From Micromonosporaceae bacterium KJ-029 (GTDB lineage: Bacteria > Actinomycetota > Actinomycetes > Mycobacteriales > Micromonosporaceae): a stretch of DNA of 64,000 nt. Of the stretch, positions 15,899 through 24,151 are shown piece after piece. Made by a program: the position numbers and the translations under genes. Where the stretch lies: assembly GCA_005402585.1 (NCBI GenBank), contig BIFP01000022.1, positions 372,001 through 436,000 of the forward strand. Reading direction: 5' to 3'. Positions within the stretch are counted from its first letter, which is position 1. Every line of letters begins with the position of its first letter. The notes beneath the pieces are model-generated. The model had not been told where the DNA came from. It did not search any database and worked only from the letters and a program-made list of their open reading frames with translations.

Positions 15899-17490
15899 CC
15901 GCCGCCGCGCCCCGGGCGCTGACCGTGCTGCTCGACGGCGACCCGCTGGCCGACGCGCTGGCCGGCCGGGTCACGTCGGTGCGGGTGGCCGCCCGACTGA
16001 ACCGGCCCACCCAGTGCGAGGTGACGCTGAGCGGCGCCCCCGGCACGGCGGCGCTGGCCGACCCGGTGCCCGTCGGCGCGGCCCTGGAGGTGCGTCTCGA
16101 CGGCCAACCGGAGCCACTGTTCACCGGCGAGGTCACCGCCGTCGAGGTCGAGTACGCCGCGGACGGCGCCGCCACCGTGCGGGTACGGGCGTACGACGCG
16201 CTGCACCGGCTGCGCAAGCGGCAACGGCTGCGGGTCTTCGAGTCGGTGACCGCCGCCGAGCTGGCCGCCGAACTCTGCGCCGATCTCGGGCTGACCGTCG
16301 ACGCGCAGGACGACGGGCCGAGGCTGGACCGGCTGGCGCACCACCGCCCCAGCGATCTCGACCTGCTGCTGGAGGTGACCGGCCGGGCCGGGCTGCACCT
16401 GAGCGTCGACGGCGACGTGCTGCGCCTGCTGACGCTCGACGGCCACGGCGAGCCGATCCCCCTCGAACTGGGCCGCGACGTACATGGCCTGCAACTGTCG
16501 GTCAACTCCGACACCGCCGCCGGGGAGAGCGCGGCGCTGGGCTGGCATCCCCAGCGGGCCGAACCGATGGCCCAGAGCACCGGCAGCCCGCGCTGTGGGC
16601 GGGACACCAAGGTGGACCCGGATCCGGCCGACGTCGGCGCCGACGGCACCCGCACCGCGCTGGACCAACCGGGCCGCAGCGACGACGAGATCGCCGCGCT
16701 CGCCCAGGCCCGGCTGGACGCGCGGGCCGCCGCCCTGGTCACCGCCGAGGGGACGGCCGAGGGCGATCCCGCGCTGCGGCCGGGCCGCCGGATCCGGCTG
16801 ACCGGCGTCGCCGAGCCGGTGGCGGGCACGTACGTGCTCACCGAGGTGGTGCACACCCTCGACGCGAACGGGCACCTGAGCCGCTTCAGCACCGCCCCGC
16901 CGCCGGCACCGCCGGCCGGGCCGCCCGCCCCGGCGGTGGTCACCCTGGGCACGGTCACCGACGTGGCGGACCCCGACGGGCTGGGCCGGGTACGGGTGGA
17001 ACTGCCGGCGTACGGCGGGGCGGACGCCGGCTGGCTGGCGGTGCTCTGCCCGGGCGCGGGCCGCGGCAAGGGGCTGGTGGCACTGCCCGATCCGCAGGAC
17101 CGCGTGCTGGTGGCGCTGCCCGGCGGCGAACCCGCCTCCGGTGTCGTGCTCGGCTCGCTGTTCGGCACGGTCGAGCCGTACGACACCGGGGTGGACGACG
17201 GGCGGGCCCGGCGCTGGTCGCTGCGGACCGCCGGCGGGCAGCAGGTGGTGGTCGACGACGTGGCACGCAGCCTGCGGCTGAGCACCGACGCGGGGAGCTG
17301 GCTGGAGCTGACCCCGGAGCTGGCCACCCTGCACGCCGCCAGCGACCTGGTGCTCTCCGCCCCGGGCCGGGCGATGGTCGTCCGCGCCCGCAGCGTCGAC
17401 TTCCTGCACGCCGAGGCGGCCGAGGACGCGGAGACCGCCGCCGAGCAGGCCCGCACCCTCGCCCGCGCCCATCACGAAGGAGGCGGCTGA
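15895..17490 (+). CDS. VgrG/gp27-gp5-like spike protein
   Basis: A 531-residue central spike. The first 350 residues have the gp27-like fold of phage late-control protein D (VTSVRVAARLNRPTQCEVTLSG, LFTGEVTAVEVEY, LRKRQRLRVFESVTAAELAAELCADLGL). An OB-fold gp5-like part follows (GTVTDVADPDGLGRVRVELPAYGGADAGWLAVL and PDPQDRVLVALPGGEPASGVVLGSLFG). It ends with a short beta-strand-rich tail rather than a long effector domain, so no toxin is fused here. It starts at GTG (15895) within the previous stop and overlaps the tip gene. Confidence 0.92.
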   Translation: MTAAAPRALTVLLDGDPLADALAGRVTSVRVAARLNRPTQCEVTLSGAPGTAALADPVPVGAALEVRLDGQPEPLFTGEVTAVEVEYAADGAATVRVRAYDALHRLRKRQRLRVFESVTAAELAAELCADLGLTVDAQDDGPRLDRLAHHRPSDLDLLLEVTGRAGLHLSVDGDVLRLLTLDGHGEPIPLELGRDVHGLQLSVNSDTAAGESAALGWHPQRAEPMAQSTGSPRCGRDTKVDPDPADVGADGTRTALDQPGRSDDEIAALAQARLDARAAALVTAEGTAEGDPALRPGRRIRLTGVAEPVAGTYVLTEVVHTLDANGHLSRFSTAPPPAPPAGPPAPAVVTLGTVTDVADPDGLGRVRVELPAYGGADAGWLAVLCPGAGRGKGLVALPDPQDRVLVALPGGEPASGVVLGSLFGTVEPYDTGVDDGRARRWSLRTAGGQQVVVDDVARSLRLSTDAGSWLELTPELATLHAASDLVLSAPGRAMVVRARSVDFLHAEAAEDAETAAEQARTLARAHHEGGG

Positions 17491-17828
17491 TGCGCTGGAT
17501 CCACCGCGACTCGGTGATCAGATGCGACCACGACGGCCGGGTCCGCAACCAGGCGTCGCAACAGTGGGTGGCCCTGGCCGGCGTACCGGTGCTGGTCGCC
17601 GACGACCCGAAGGGCCGGGAGATCGTCGCCTGCCCGAACTACGGCGCCACGGTCAAGCCGTGCACGACGACCGAGCCGGTACGAACCGGCTACAGCGTGT
17701 GGGTACGCGTCGACGGCCACCGGGTCGTGCTGTCGCACCTGGAGGGGTTCACCAACGGCAGCCCACCCGGCCAGTTCAGGTACCGGGTGCGTGACCCCCG
17801 GCAACGGTTCGTGGGGGCCGACCGGTGA
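17490..17828 (+). CDS. PAAR-like spike tip protein
   Basis: A 112-residue protein between spike and wedge genes, the usual position of the Pvc10 tip. It contains CDHDGRVRNQASQQWVALAGVPVLVADDPKG and REIVACPNYGATVKPCTTT. The Cys/His-containing pattern and small beta-rich size fit PAAR-like tip proteins that bind a metal at the apex. The assignment rests mainly on position and these motifs. Start and stop overlap its neighbours by 1 and 4 bases. Confidence 0.7.
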   Translation: MRWIHRDSVIRCDHDGRVRNQASQQWVALAGVPVLVADDPKGREIVACPNYGATVKPCTTTEPVRTGYSVWVRVDGHRVVLSHLEGFTNGSPPGQFRYRVRDPRQRFVGADR

Positions 17829-18292
17829 GGGCCATCCGGTTCGTCGGCGCCGGCTTCGACCCCGGCCAGGGTGGTGGGCTCGCGCTGACCGCGGCCGGCG
17901 GGCTGGCCATGACCGACGGCGACGAGACGGTACGCCAGGCGCTGTTCCTGCTGCTGTCCACCACGCCGGGCGAACGGCTGATGCGTCCCGGGTACGGGTC
18001 GCGCCTGCACCGGCTGGTCTTCGCCCCGAACGACGACACCACCGCCGGACTGGCCATCCACTACGTACGCGCGGCCATCGCCCGCTGGGAGCCGCGTATC
18101 GACGTACTCGACGTGGACGCCGGGCCCGACCCGGACGACGCGTGGCGCCTGGTGATCCGGCTGGACTACCGGATCCGGGCCAGCCTCACCCCCGGCCAGC
18201 TGGTCTTCTCGGTCGACCTGCTGCCCGCCGACGACGATCCGCCCGCCGGACCGACCACCGGCCCCGGCGCCGCCGCAGAGGAGGGGCGATGA
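17825..18292 (+). CDS. gp25-like baseplate wedge protein
   Basis: A 155-residue GPW/gp25 family protein, which connects sheath to baseplate and nucleates sheath assembly. The family core is DETVRQALFLLLSTTPGERLMRPGYGSRLHRLVFAPND, followed by HYVRAAIARWEPRIDVLDVDAGPDPDDAWRLVIRLDYRI. The last 25 residues are a disordered Asp/Pro/Gly tail. It starts at GTG in the preceding stop and overlaps the baseplate J gene by 4 bp. Confidence 0.92.
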   Translation: MRAIRFVGAGFDPGQGGGLALTAAGGLAMTDGDETVRQALFLLLSTTPGERLMRPGYGSRLHRLVFAPNDDTTAGLAIHYVRAAIARWEPRIDVLDVDAGPDPDDAWRLVIRLDYRIRASLTPGQLVFSVDLLPADDDPPAGPTTGPGAAAEEGR

Positions 18293-20898
18293 CGCTGCCC
18301 GTGCCGCACCTGGACGACCGAGCGTTCCTCGACCTGGTCACCGAGGCCCGGGAGCGGATCCGGCAGTCCTGCCCGGGCTGGACCGACCTGTCGGCGCACG
18401 ACCCGGGCATCGCCCTGCTGGAGGCGTTCGCCCACCTCACCGAGGTGATGATCTACCGGCTGAACCAGCTGCCGGAGAAGGCGTACGTGTCCTTCCTGAA
18501 CCTGCTCGGAGTGACCCGGCACGCCCCGTCGGCGGCCTGGGCGGACGTCCGGTTCACCCGGACCGGCGCCGACGACGCGCCGTTGCGGATCCCGGCCGGC
18601 ACCCGGGTGGCGGCGGCCCGGGGGGCCGACCCGCGTCCGGTCGTCTTCGTCACCTGCGACCCGGCCCTGCTGGCCGCCGGAGAACGTGAGGTGACCGTAC
18701 GGATGCACCACTGTGAGCCGGTCGAGGCGGAGCTGCTGGGCGTGGGCACCGGCCAGCCGGGTCAGGTGCTGCGCGCCGAGCGGGCGCCGCTGGCGCGTAC
18801 CGCCGAACCGCTGGATCTGCTGCTGGGGGTCGAGGTGCCGGCCGGTTCGGTGGAACTGGGTGCGGCGGCTCGCGAGCACGAGGGTCGCACCTTCGAGATC
18901 TGGCGCGCGGTGGACAGCTTCGCCGGCCTCGGCCCGCAGGACAAGGCGTACCTGGTGGACCGCTGCTCGGGCACGGTGACCTTCGCGCCGGCGCTGGACC
19001 TGCGGGCGCCCGGCGGTGATCCGACGGACGGGTCGCTGGTCTTCGGGGACGGCCCGGTCGCGGCGGTGCCGCCGGCCGGGCGCCAGGTGCGGCTCTGGTA
19101 CCGCGCCGGCGGCGGGCCGGCCGGCAACGTGGCGGCGGGCACCCTGACCAGCCTGCGTGACCCGCTGCCCGGGGTGAAGGTGGTCAACCCGCTGCCGGCG
19201 GCCGGCGGCCGGGAGATGGAGGCGATGGAGTCGGTGCTGCTGCGCGGGCCGTACGCGTTCTTCGCCCAGCAGCGCGCGGTGACCGCCCGCGACTTCGAGG
19301 TGCTGGCCACCGCCGCCGGTGGGGTGGCCCGGGCCCGCGCGTTCACCCGGGCCGCCGTCTACAGCTTCGCCCGCCCCGGCGAGGTGGAGGTGGTGCTGGT
19401 GCCGTACGTGCCGGCCGACGCCCGGCCCGGTGGCCAACTGCCGGTGGCGGTGCTGCGCGAGCACGAGGTGGACGAGGCCCGGCTCCGGGTCGAGGCGGAC
19501 CTGGAACGGCGCCGCTCGCTGGGCGCCACCTGCCGGGCGAGCTGGGCGCGGTACAAGGCGGTGTCGATCCGGGCCCGGGTGGTGGTGCGCCGGGAGGAGG
19601 ACGTGGACGCGGTCCGCCGGCGCATCCACGACCGGCTGCACCAGACGCTGAGCCCGCTGCCCACCGCGCTCAACCCGGCCGGCTGGGCGTTCGGTGAGCC
19701 GCTGCGGGCCTCCAACGTGTACCGGCTGCTGGAGCACGCCGAGCCGGGGGTGCGCTACGTCGAGTCGGTGCGGTTCGTGGTCGACGAGGCTCCGGACAAC
19801 CAGGTACGTACCCTCGCCGCCGACCAGTACCAGCCGCGCACCTGGTACGCCGGCAGCGGCCCGGTGCTGTTCCGCTCCACCAACGCCGGGGCCGGCTGGG
19901 AACCGGCCGGACGCTTCGACGGGGAGACCGTGCAACGGGTGGCGCCCGCCCCCGCCCCGGTCCGGCCGGGCATCGTGCCGCGACCCGGCTCGGTGGCGGT
20001 GGCCACCGTACGCGCCAGTGGCGGCTCCCGGGTGCACCTGAGCACCGACCTGGGCGAGACCTGGTCGCTGCTGGCCGACCTGGACTCGCGGATCAGCGAC
20101 CTGGCGTGGATCGACCGGGACGGCGCGGGGGCGCTGCTGGTCGCCACCGACACCGGCCTGTACGAGGTGTCGCTGTTGCCCGGCGCGGTGCCGTTGCAGA
20201 TCCTGGTCGACCCGGCCGACGCCGACCGCGGCTTCTACGCGGTACGGGCATTCGTCTCCGAGCGTGGCGCTCCCGGGGTGGCGGTGGCGGCGCAGGCCGG
20301 CTTCGGGGTGTACCTGTCCGGCAACGCCGGCCGGCCGGGCACCTTCGCCCACGTCGGCCTGGCCAACGTCGACAACCGGGTCCTCGCCGTGCAGTACGAC
20401 GGCCCGGCCACCCTGCTGTGGAGCGGCGCCGGTGAGCCGGACCCGCGCAAGCCCGGGCAGGGCTGTTTCCGGGCCCGGCTGTTCGAGTCCGACGTGAAGT
20501 GGCAGGCGGTGCAGGCGGGCTGGATCGGCGGCACCTGCCGGGATCTCGCGTTCAGCGGCACGCTGGCGCTGGCCGCCACGCAGAGCGGCGGGGTGCTGCG
20601 GCTGGACACCCTGGCGGCGCAGCCGCAGTGGGCACCGGTGATGGTCAACTGCGGGCTGCCGTTGCGCGACCGCACCCGGTTCGTGCCGGTGGACGCGGTC
20701 GCCGCCACCGCCGGACCGGAGCGGCTGGTGCTGGCCGGTGGTGAGCGCGGGGTGCACCGCAGCGCCGACGGGGTGGACTGGTCGGCCAGCGCCAACCAGG
20801 CCACCGCCGACGTGGTCACCGTTCCGGACACCTGGCTGCTCTGCTCCGGCGAGCACGACATCGAGGTGGTGCGGCAGGATGCGTCGACCGGCCATTGA
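18289..20898 (+). CDS. Baseplate J protein fused to Asp-box beta-propeller
   Basis: An 869-residue fusion. Residues 1 to about 520 are baseplate J (Afp11/gp6-like): PHLDDRAFLDLVTEARERIRQSCPGWTDLSAHDPGIALLEAFAHLTEVMIYRLNQLPEK at the start, and VTARDFEVLATAAGGVARARAF later. From about residue 520 the protein becomes a propeller with Asp-box-like repeats: LFRSTNAGAGWEPAG, VHLSTDLGETWSLL, VYLSGNAGRPGTF and GVHRSADGVDWS. Such propellers often bind glycans. On a baseplate this could contact the cell envelope (inference). The coding end overlaps the gpI-like gene by 20 bp. Confidence 0.88.
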   Translation: MTLPVPHLDDRAFLDLVTEARERIRQSCPGWTDLSAHDPGIALLEAFAHLTEVMIYRLNQLPEKAYVSFLNLLGVTRHAPSAAWADVRFTRTGADDAPLRIPAGTRVAAARGADPRPVVFVTCDPALLAAGEREVTVRMHHCEPVEAELLGVGTGQPGQVLRAERAPLARTAEPLDLLLGVEVPAGSVELGAAAREHEGRTFEIWRAVDSFAGLGPQDKAYLVDRCSGTVTFAPALDLRAPGGDPTDGSLVFGDGPVAAVPPAGRQVRLWYRAGGGPAGNVAAGTLTSLRDPLPGVKVVNPLPAAGGREMEAMESVLLRGPYAFFAQQRAVTARDFEVLATAAGGVARARAFTRAAVYSFARPGEVEVVLVPYVPADARPGGQLPVAVLREHEVDEARLRVEADLERRRSLGATCRASWARYKAVSIRARVVVRREEDVDAVRRRIHDRLHQTLSPLPTALNPAGWAFGEPLRASNVYRLLEHAEPGVRYVESVRFVVDEAPDNQVRTLAADQYQPRTWYAGSGPVLFRSTNAGAGWEPAGRFDGETVQRVAPAPAPVRPGIVPRPGSVAVATVRASGGSRVHLSTDLGETWSLLADLDSRISDLAWIDRDGAGALLVATDTGLYEVSLLPGAVPLQILVDPADADRGFYAVRAFVSERGAPGVAVAAQAGFGVYLSGNAGRPGTFAHVGLANVDNRVLAVQYDGPATLLWSGAGEPDPRKPGQGCFRARLFESDVKWQAVQAGWIGGTCRDLAFSGTLALAATQSGGVLRLDTLAAQPQWAPVMVNCGLPLRDRTRFVPVDAVAATAGPERLVLAGGERGVHRSADGVDWSASANQATADVVTVPDTWLLCSGEHDIEVVRQDASTGH

Positions 20899-21403
20899 GC
20901 GGCTGCTGCCCGCCGCGTACCAGCGGGCATGCGTGCCGGGCAGCGTGTTGTGGGCGCTGCTGGACGTGATGGAGGCGTTGCACGCCCCCGACGAGGCGGT
21001 GCTGGCCGAGGTCGACGCGCTGTTCGCGCCGTACCGAGCGCCGGGTCCAATGGTGGCGTACCTGGCTGGGTGGGTGGCGATGGACCACGTGGTCGCCGCG
21101 CCCCGGCGGGACGCTCCCCTGCCGTTGCCGCTGAGCCGGCTGCGGGACCTGGTGGCGCACGGCGCGCTGCTGGCGGCCTGGCGGGGCACCCCGTACGGGC
21201 TGCGCACCGCCCTGGAGCTGGCCACCGGGGTCACCGGTTTCGTCCTCGACGAGCCGGCCGACCGGCCCTTCCACGTGGTGGTCCGGGTGCCCGCGGCCGC
21301 CGCCGACCAGGTGGCCCTGGTGAGCCGCATCGTCGAGGCCGAGAAGCCGGCCGCTGTCACCGCCGAGATCACCCTCGAAGCATCCCCAGAGGAGCCGTCA
21401 TGA
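20879..21403 (+). CDS. Phage tail protein I-like baseplate protein (Afp12/Pvc12 position)
   Basis: A 174-residue helical protein. MRRPAIERLLPAAYQRACVPGSVLWALLDVMEALHAPDEAVLAEVDALFAPY, followed by LVAHGALLAAWRGTPYGLRTALELATGV, matches the tail protein I family that follows baseplate J in phages and contractile systems. It is shorter than Afp12. It starts 20 bp before the baseplate J stop and ends in an ATGA overlap with the membrane protein gene. Confidence 0.82.
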   Translation: MRRPAIERLLPAAYQRACVPGSVLWALLDVMEALHAPDEAVLAEVDALFAPYRAPGPMVAYLAGWVAMDHVVAAPRRDAPLPLPLSRLRDLVAHGALLAAWRGTPYGLRTALELATGVTGFVLDEPADRPFHVVVRVPAAAADQVALVSRIVEAEKPAAVTAEITLEASPEEPS

Positions 21404-22317
21404 CCACCGAATGGACCGTCGTCGCCGCCGCCGGACAGTTCACCCTGGACGCCCGCAACGCCGGTGAGCTGACCTTCACCGTCTCCAACCCGGGTCTGGC
21501 GCCGGACACGGTGGTGTTCGACGTGGCACCGGGCGAGGGATCGCAGCGGTCCTGGTTCACCGTCACCGAGCCACAGCGGGTGGTGCCCGGGCAGGGCTCG
21601 GTGTCCTTCCTGGTGCGCCTGGCCGTACCGCCCGGCACGCCGCCGCGCCGCTACGACATGACCGGGTTCGCGTACTCGGCGAACACCGCGCCGGAGGAGA
21701 GTTCCCGCTCCAGCGGACGGGTCACCTACGAGGTGCAGGCGGTGGCGCCGCCGAAGCGTACGCCCTGGCCGTGGATCGCCGCGGCGGCGGCGCTGGTGCT
21801 GGTGGTCTCGGCGGTGGTGGTGTTCCTGGTGAGCCGGGGCGAGGATCCGCCGCCGGTGCCGCAGGTGGTGACCATCGAGGCGGAGAGTCTGGTGACCGGG
21901 GCCCGGGTCGATTCGCCGGCCGGCTCCGGGGCGACCGTGCTGGTCCAGCAGAACTGCTGCGAGGTGACCTGGTCGCAGGACGCCCAGCTGTTCTTCCTCG
22001 GACGGGCGATCAACGACCGGGTGACCGTGACGGTGGACCTGCCCGCCGAGGCGACCTGGCAGTTCTCCGCCGTGCTGACCACCGCGCCCGACTACGCCAA
22101 CACGGTGTTCCTGATCGACGGCCGGCAGGTCGGTGACCCGTTCATCGGCTTCACCCCCAAGGTGCAGATCACCGACTGGGTCGACGTGGCCCGGGTCCGG
22201 CTCGCCCCGGGACCACACGAGATCACCCTCGTCGCCATCGGCAAGACGCAGAGCACCGACCGCTACTTCGCCGGCATCGACGCGATCCGGTTCACCGAGT
22301 CCCCACCGGCGCCCTGA
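21400..22317 (+). CDS. Single-pass membrane protein of the eCIS operon (candidate anchor)
   Basis: A 305-residue protein with three parts. Residues 1-120 form an Ig-like beta-sandwich (FTLDARNAGELTFTVSNPGLAPDTVVFDVAP). Residues about 124-148 are one transmembrane helix flanked by PKRTPW and SRGED. The remainder resembles a carbohydrate-binding CBM6-like jelly roll (VVTIEAESLVTGARVDSPAGSG, ending FAGIDAIRFTES). There is no signal peptide, so the N-domain is probably cytoplasmic. Streptomyces CIS particles are reported to be intracellular and tethered through the membrane protein CisA. This gene is the natural candidate for that role here, but that is inference from topology and position. Confidence 0.7.
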   Translation: MTTEWTVVAAAGQFTLDARNAGELTFTVSNPGLAPDTVVFDVAPGEGSQRSWFTVTEPQRVVPGQGSVSFLVRLAVPPGTPPRRYDMTGFAYSANTAPEESSRSSGRVTYEVQAVAPPKRTPWPWIAAAAALVLVVSAVVVFLVSRGEDPPPVPQVVTIEAESLVTGARVDSPAGSGATVLVQQNCCEVTWSQDAQLFFLGRAINDRVTVTVDLPAEATWQFSAVLTTAPDYANTVFLIDGRQVGDPFIGFTPKVQITDWVDVARVRLAPGPHEITLVAIGKTQSTDRYFAGIDAIRFTESPPAP

Positions 22318-22322
22318 CCCTG

Positions 22323-22382
22323 GTTGGTCAAGAGATTCGCGTCAGCTCAGCGCCGATTCCTGACGCAACCCTCTTGATCAAC
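22323..22382. repeat. Inverted repeat / terminator after eCIS operon
   Basis: Arms of 23 bp at 22323-22345 and 22360-22382 match at 19 positions around a 14-base loop; the right arm contains CTCTTGATCAAC. It starts 5 bp after the last eCIS stop. It could terminate the operon or be one copy of a dispersed intergenic palindrome; the two are not exclusive. Confidence 0.65.
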
Positions 22383-22428
22383 GCGGAGGGGACGGCGGGA
22401 ACGGTGGGGGTGTGAGGGGGGTGGGGGT

Positions 22429-22884
22429 GTGAGTGGGCGGCAGAAGGTGTTGCTGGCGGCGCTGGGCGTGCTGCTGGTGGTGTTGTTCGCGGTGGCGGTG
22501 GGCACCGGCCGCGACGAGCGGGGTGATCCGTCGGCTCGAAACCCGCTGGTCGACCTGTTGGGGCGGGCCGGCGGCGGGCGCAGCGCGGTCGACCCGGCCA
22601 CCGTGGAGGCGGACTGCGCCGAGGGGCCTGGACGGTTGGCCGTCACCGGTCGGTGCGCGCTGCGCGTCGCCGACCCGGGCGGGCTGCGCACCCTGATTCT
22701 GCGCGGCCCGGACGCGTTCACGGTCGAGGCCCCGGCGCCCGGGGACGCCGACTTCACCGTCGAGGACACGGTCACCCCGGCCGCCGACGGCACCGGCGCG
22801 GTGGCCCGGGTCGCCGTGGACCGGGCCACCACGGTGCTGGTGAGCTGCCCCGGCGGCTGTCTGGTCACGGTCTCGGAGTCCTGA
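22429..22884 (+). CDS. Small exported or membrane-anchored protein
   Basis: A 151-residue protein with an N-terminal hydrophobic helix (KVLLAALGVLLVVLFAVAV), then a hydrophilic domain with four cysteines (ADCAEG, GRCALR and SCPGGC). Paired cysteines suggest disulfides outside the cell. It starts at GTG in a G-rich leader. No family recognised. It follows the eCIS operon after the hairpin and is 14 bp before the next membrane protein, so the two probably form a unit. Confidence 0.65.
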   Translation: MSGRQKVLLAALGVLLVVLFAVAVGTGRDERGDPSARNPLVDLLGRAGGGRSAVDPATVEADCAEGPGRLAVTGRCALRVADPGGLRTLILRGPDAFTVEAPAPGDADFTVEDTVTPAADGTGAVARVAVDRATTVLVSCPGGCLVTVSES

Positions 22885-22898
22885 GGCGGGAGGTCGGG

Positions 22899-23678
22899 AT
22901 GGGTGCGTTACGCAAGCCGTTCCTGCTGCTGGCCATGCTCGCCCTGGTGCTGGCGGTCGGCGTCGAGATCGGTTCCGGGCTGCTGCTGGGCGGCGGGGAC
23001 GCCGGGGCGGCGCTGGTCGGCAGCGCCGGGGACCTCGGCGTGGAGGTCGGTGACGTGAGCGGGGCCACCGAACCGTCCGGGCGCGGCACCGGCTATCTCG
23101 CGCTGATCGACGCGGTGGCGCTGTGGACGACCGGGCTGTTCTGCCTGGGACTGGTGCTGCCCGAGCGGATCCACGGGCGGGTGCAGGGCGTCGCCACGCT
23201 GATCTTCTCCATCATCCTGATCATCGTGGCGTTCGTGGCGCTGATCATCGCCTTCATCGAGCTGATGATCATGGTCTCGCTGTTCCTGGCGCCGCCGTTC
23301 GGCACGCTGGCGTACCTGGCGTTGTGGGGTTTCTTCCCGGTCGGCGAGGCTGCCGTGGTGCTCGGCCTGGTGCTGCTGCTCAAGCTCGCCTGGGCCGGGC
23401 TGCTGATCCTGGCCCAGCCCAAGTTCCTGCAGAACAAGGGCCTCGTGCTGCTGATCCTGACCAGCCTGCTCTGCACGGTGGTGCTGGAGTTCCTGCACCA
23501 CCTGGTGCCGGTGATCCTGGTGAGCATCCTCGACGACCTGGGCGCGCTCGTCTTCGCGGTCGTCGCGATCATCTGGGCGCTGGTGCTGCTGATCGGCTCG
23601 ATCCCGGCGATCGTCAAGGCGATCCGGGCCACCGCCGCCCTCCGCGCCGAGCCCGACCCGCACGGTCAGGGGCGGTAG
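22899..23678 (+). CDS. Multi-pass membrane protein
   Basis: A 259-residue integral membrane protein. The first helix (FLLLAMLALVLAVGVEIGSGLLLGG) is followed by a Gly-rich extracytoplasmic loop and about six further helices, including a run of Ile/Val-rich segments at 100-135. A cytoplasmic RATAALRAEPDPHGQGR tail ends it. No transporter motif is visible. It follows GGGAGG and lies just after the small exported protein. A link to the injection system is possible only by proximity. Confidence 0.65.
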   Translation: MGALRKPFLLLAMLALVLAVGVEIGSGLLLGGGDAGAALVGSAGDLGVEVGDVSGATEPSGRGTGYLALIDAVALWTTGLFCLGLVLPERIHGRVQGVATLIFSIILIIVAFVALIIAFIELMIMVSLFLAPPFGTLAYLALWGFFPVGEAAVVLGLVLLLKLAWAGLLILAQPKFLQNKGLVLLILTSLLCTVVLEFLHHLVPVILVSILDDLGALVFAVVAIIWALVLLIGSIPAIVKAIRATAALRAEPDPHGQGR

Positions 23679-23692
23679 GTGCACCTGCCGGC

Positions 23693-23698
23693 TATGGT
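23693..23698 (+). promoter_or_regulatory. -10 element of a leaderless transcript
   Basis: TATGGT, 6 bp before the GTG at 23705, with no ribosome site in between. The spacing places transcription initiation at the start codon. Confidence 0.45.
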
Positions 23699-23704
23699 TG
23701 TCGT

Positions 23705-23986
23705 GTGATCGGACTCAGCGTGCTCTGGTACCTCGTCGGTCTGTTGACCGACGCCGGTGCCACCGGCATGCACTCCGGCACGGCCGCGGCGACCGCCGCA
23801 CTGCTGACCGTCGTGCTCTCCGCCTCGGTCCTGCTCCACCGGGTGGTCACCGATCCGGATCTGCGGATCACCCGCCGGCTCCTGCGCGAGCGCTCCGGAC
23901 GTACGGGCATACCGCGCCATCGTGATCCTGACGCTGCCGGCCGGGCCCGCCCCAGAGCCCCCACCACGACCCTCGCGGTCGCCTGA
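23705..23986 (+). CDS. DUF6412-like small membrane protein
   Basis: A 93-residue protein. An N-terminal helix (GLSVLWYLVGLLTDAG) and a second (AAATAALLTVVLSASVLLHRVV) precede a basic tail rich in Arg. The text DAGATGMHSGTAAATAALLTVVL resembles the actinobacterial DUF6412 proteins that commonly precede a second yidC gene, as here. Function is unknown; a helper for the insertase is a reasonable guess. It starts at GTG without a ribosome site and is probably leaderless. Confidence 0.6.
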   Translation: MIGLSVLWYLVGLLTDAGATGMHSGTAAATAALLTVVLSASVLLHRVVTDPDLRITRRLLRERSGRTGIPRHRDPDAAGRARPRAPTTTLAVA

Positions 23987-24151
23987 GCCTTTCTCTCTGA
24001 CGCTCGTTCTCCTGCCGCTCGTCGGCGACCGCTGGTGACTGTTTTCTGCCCATTCCAGTCGTAGGTCGTACTTCGAGGGGTTCTTCATGTCCAATTCGTT
24101 GATCGGCGGCGCGCGCGCCGTCCGTTGTCCGCTCGCCGCCGGAGTCGCCCG

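Noticed and set aside
15367..17475. Minus-strand 702-residue frame
   Set aside because: Antisense shadow of the spike gene; no recognisable domain and a composition typical of mirrored high-GC coding.
18166..22218. A 1350-residue minus-strand frame opposite the baseplate genes
   Set aside because: Its composition (His/Arg/Gly-rich, no domain) is the mirror of the high-GC baseplate J gene, and the plus frame has clear homology.
10095..22317. Prophage interpretation of the tail genes
   Set aside because: No capsid, portal, terminase, integrase or lysis endolysin is present. Gene order and the Pvc16-like, hub and single-TM genes fit an injection system.
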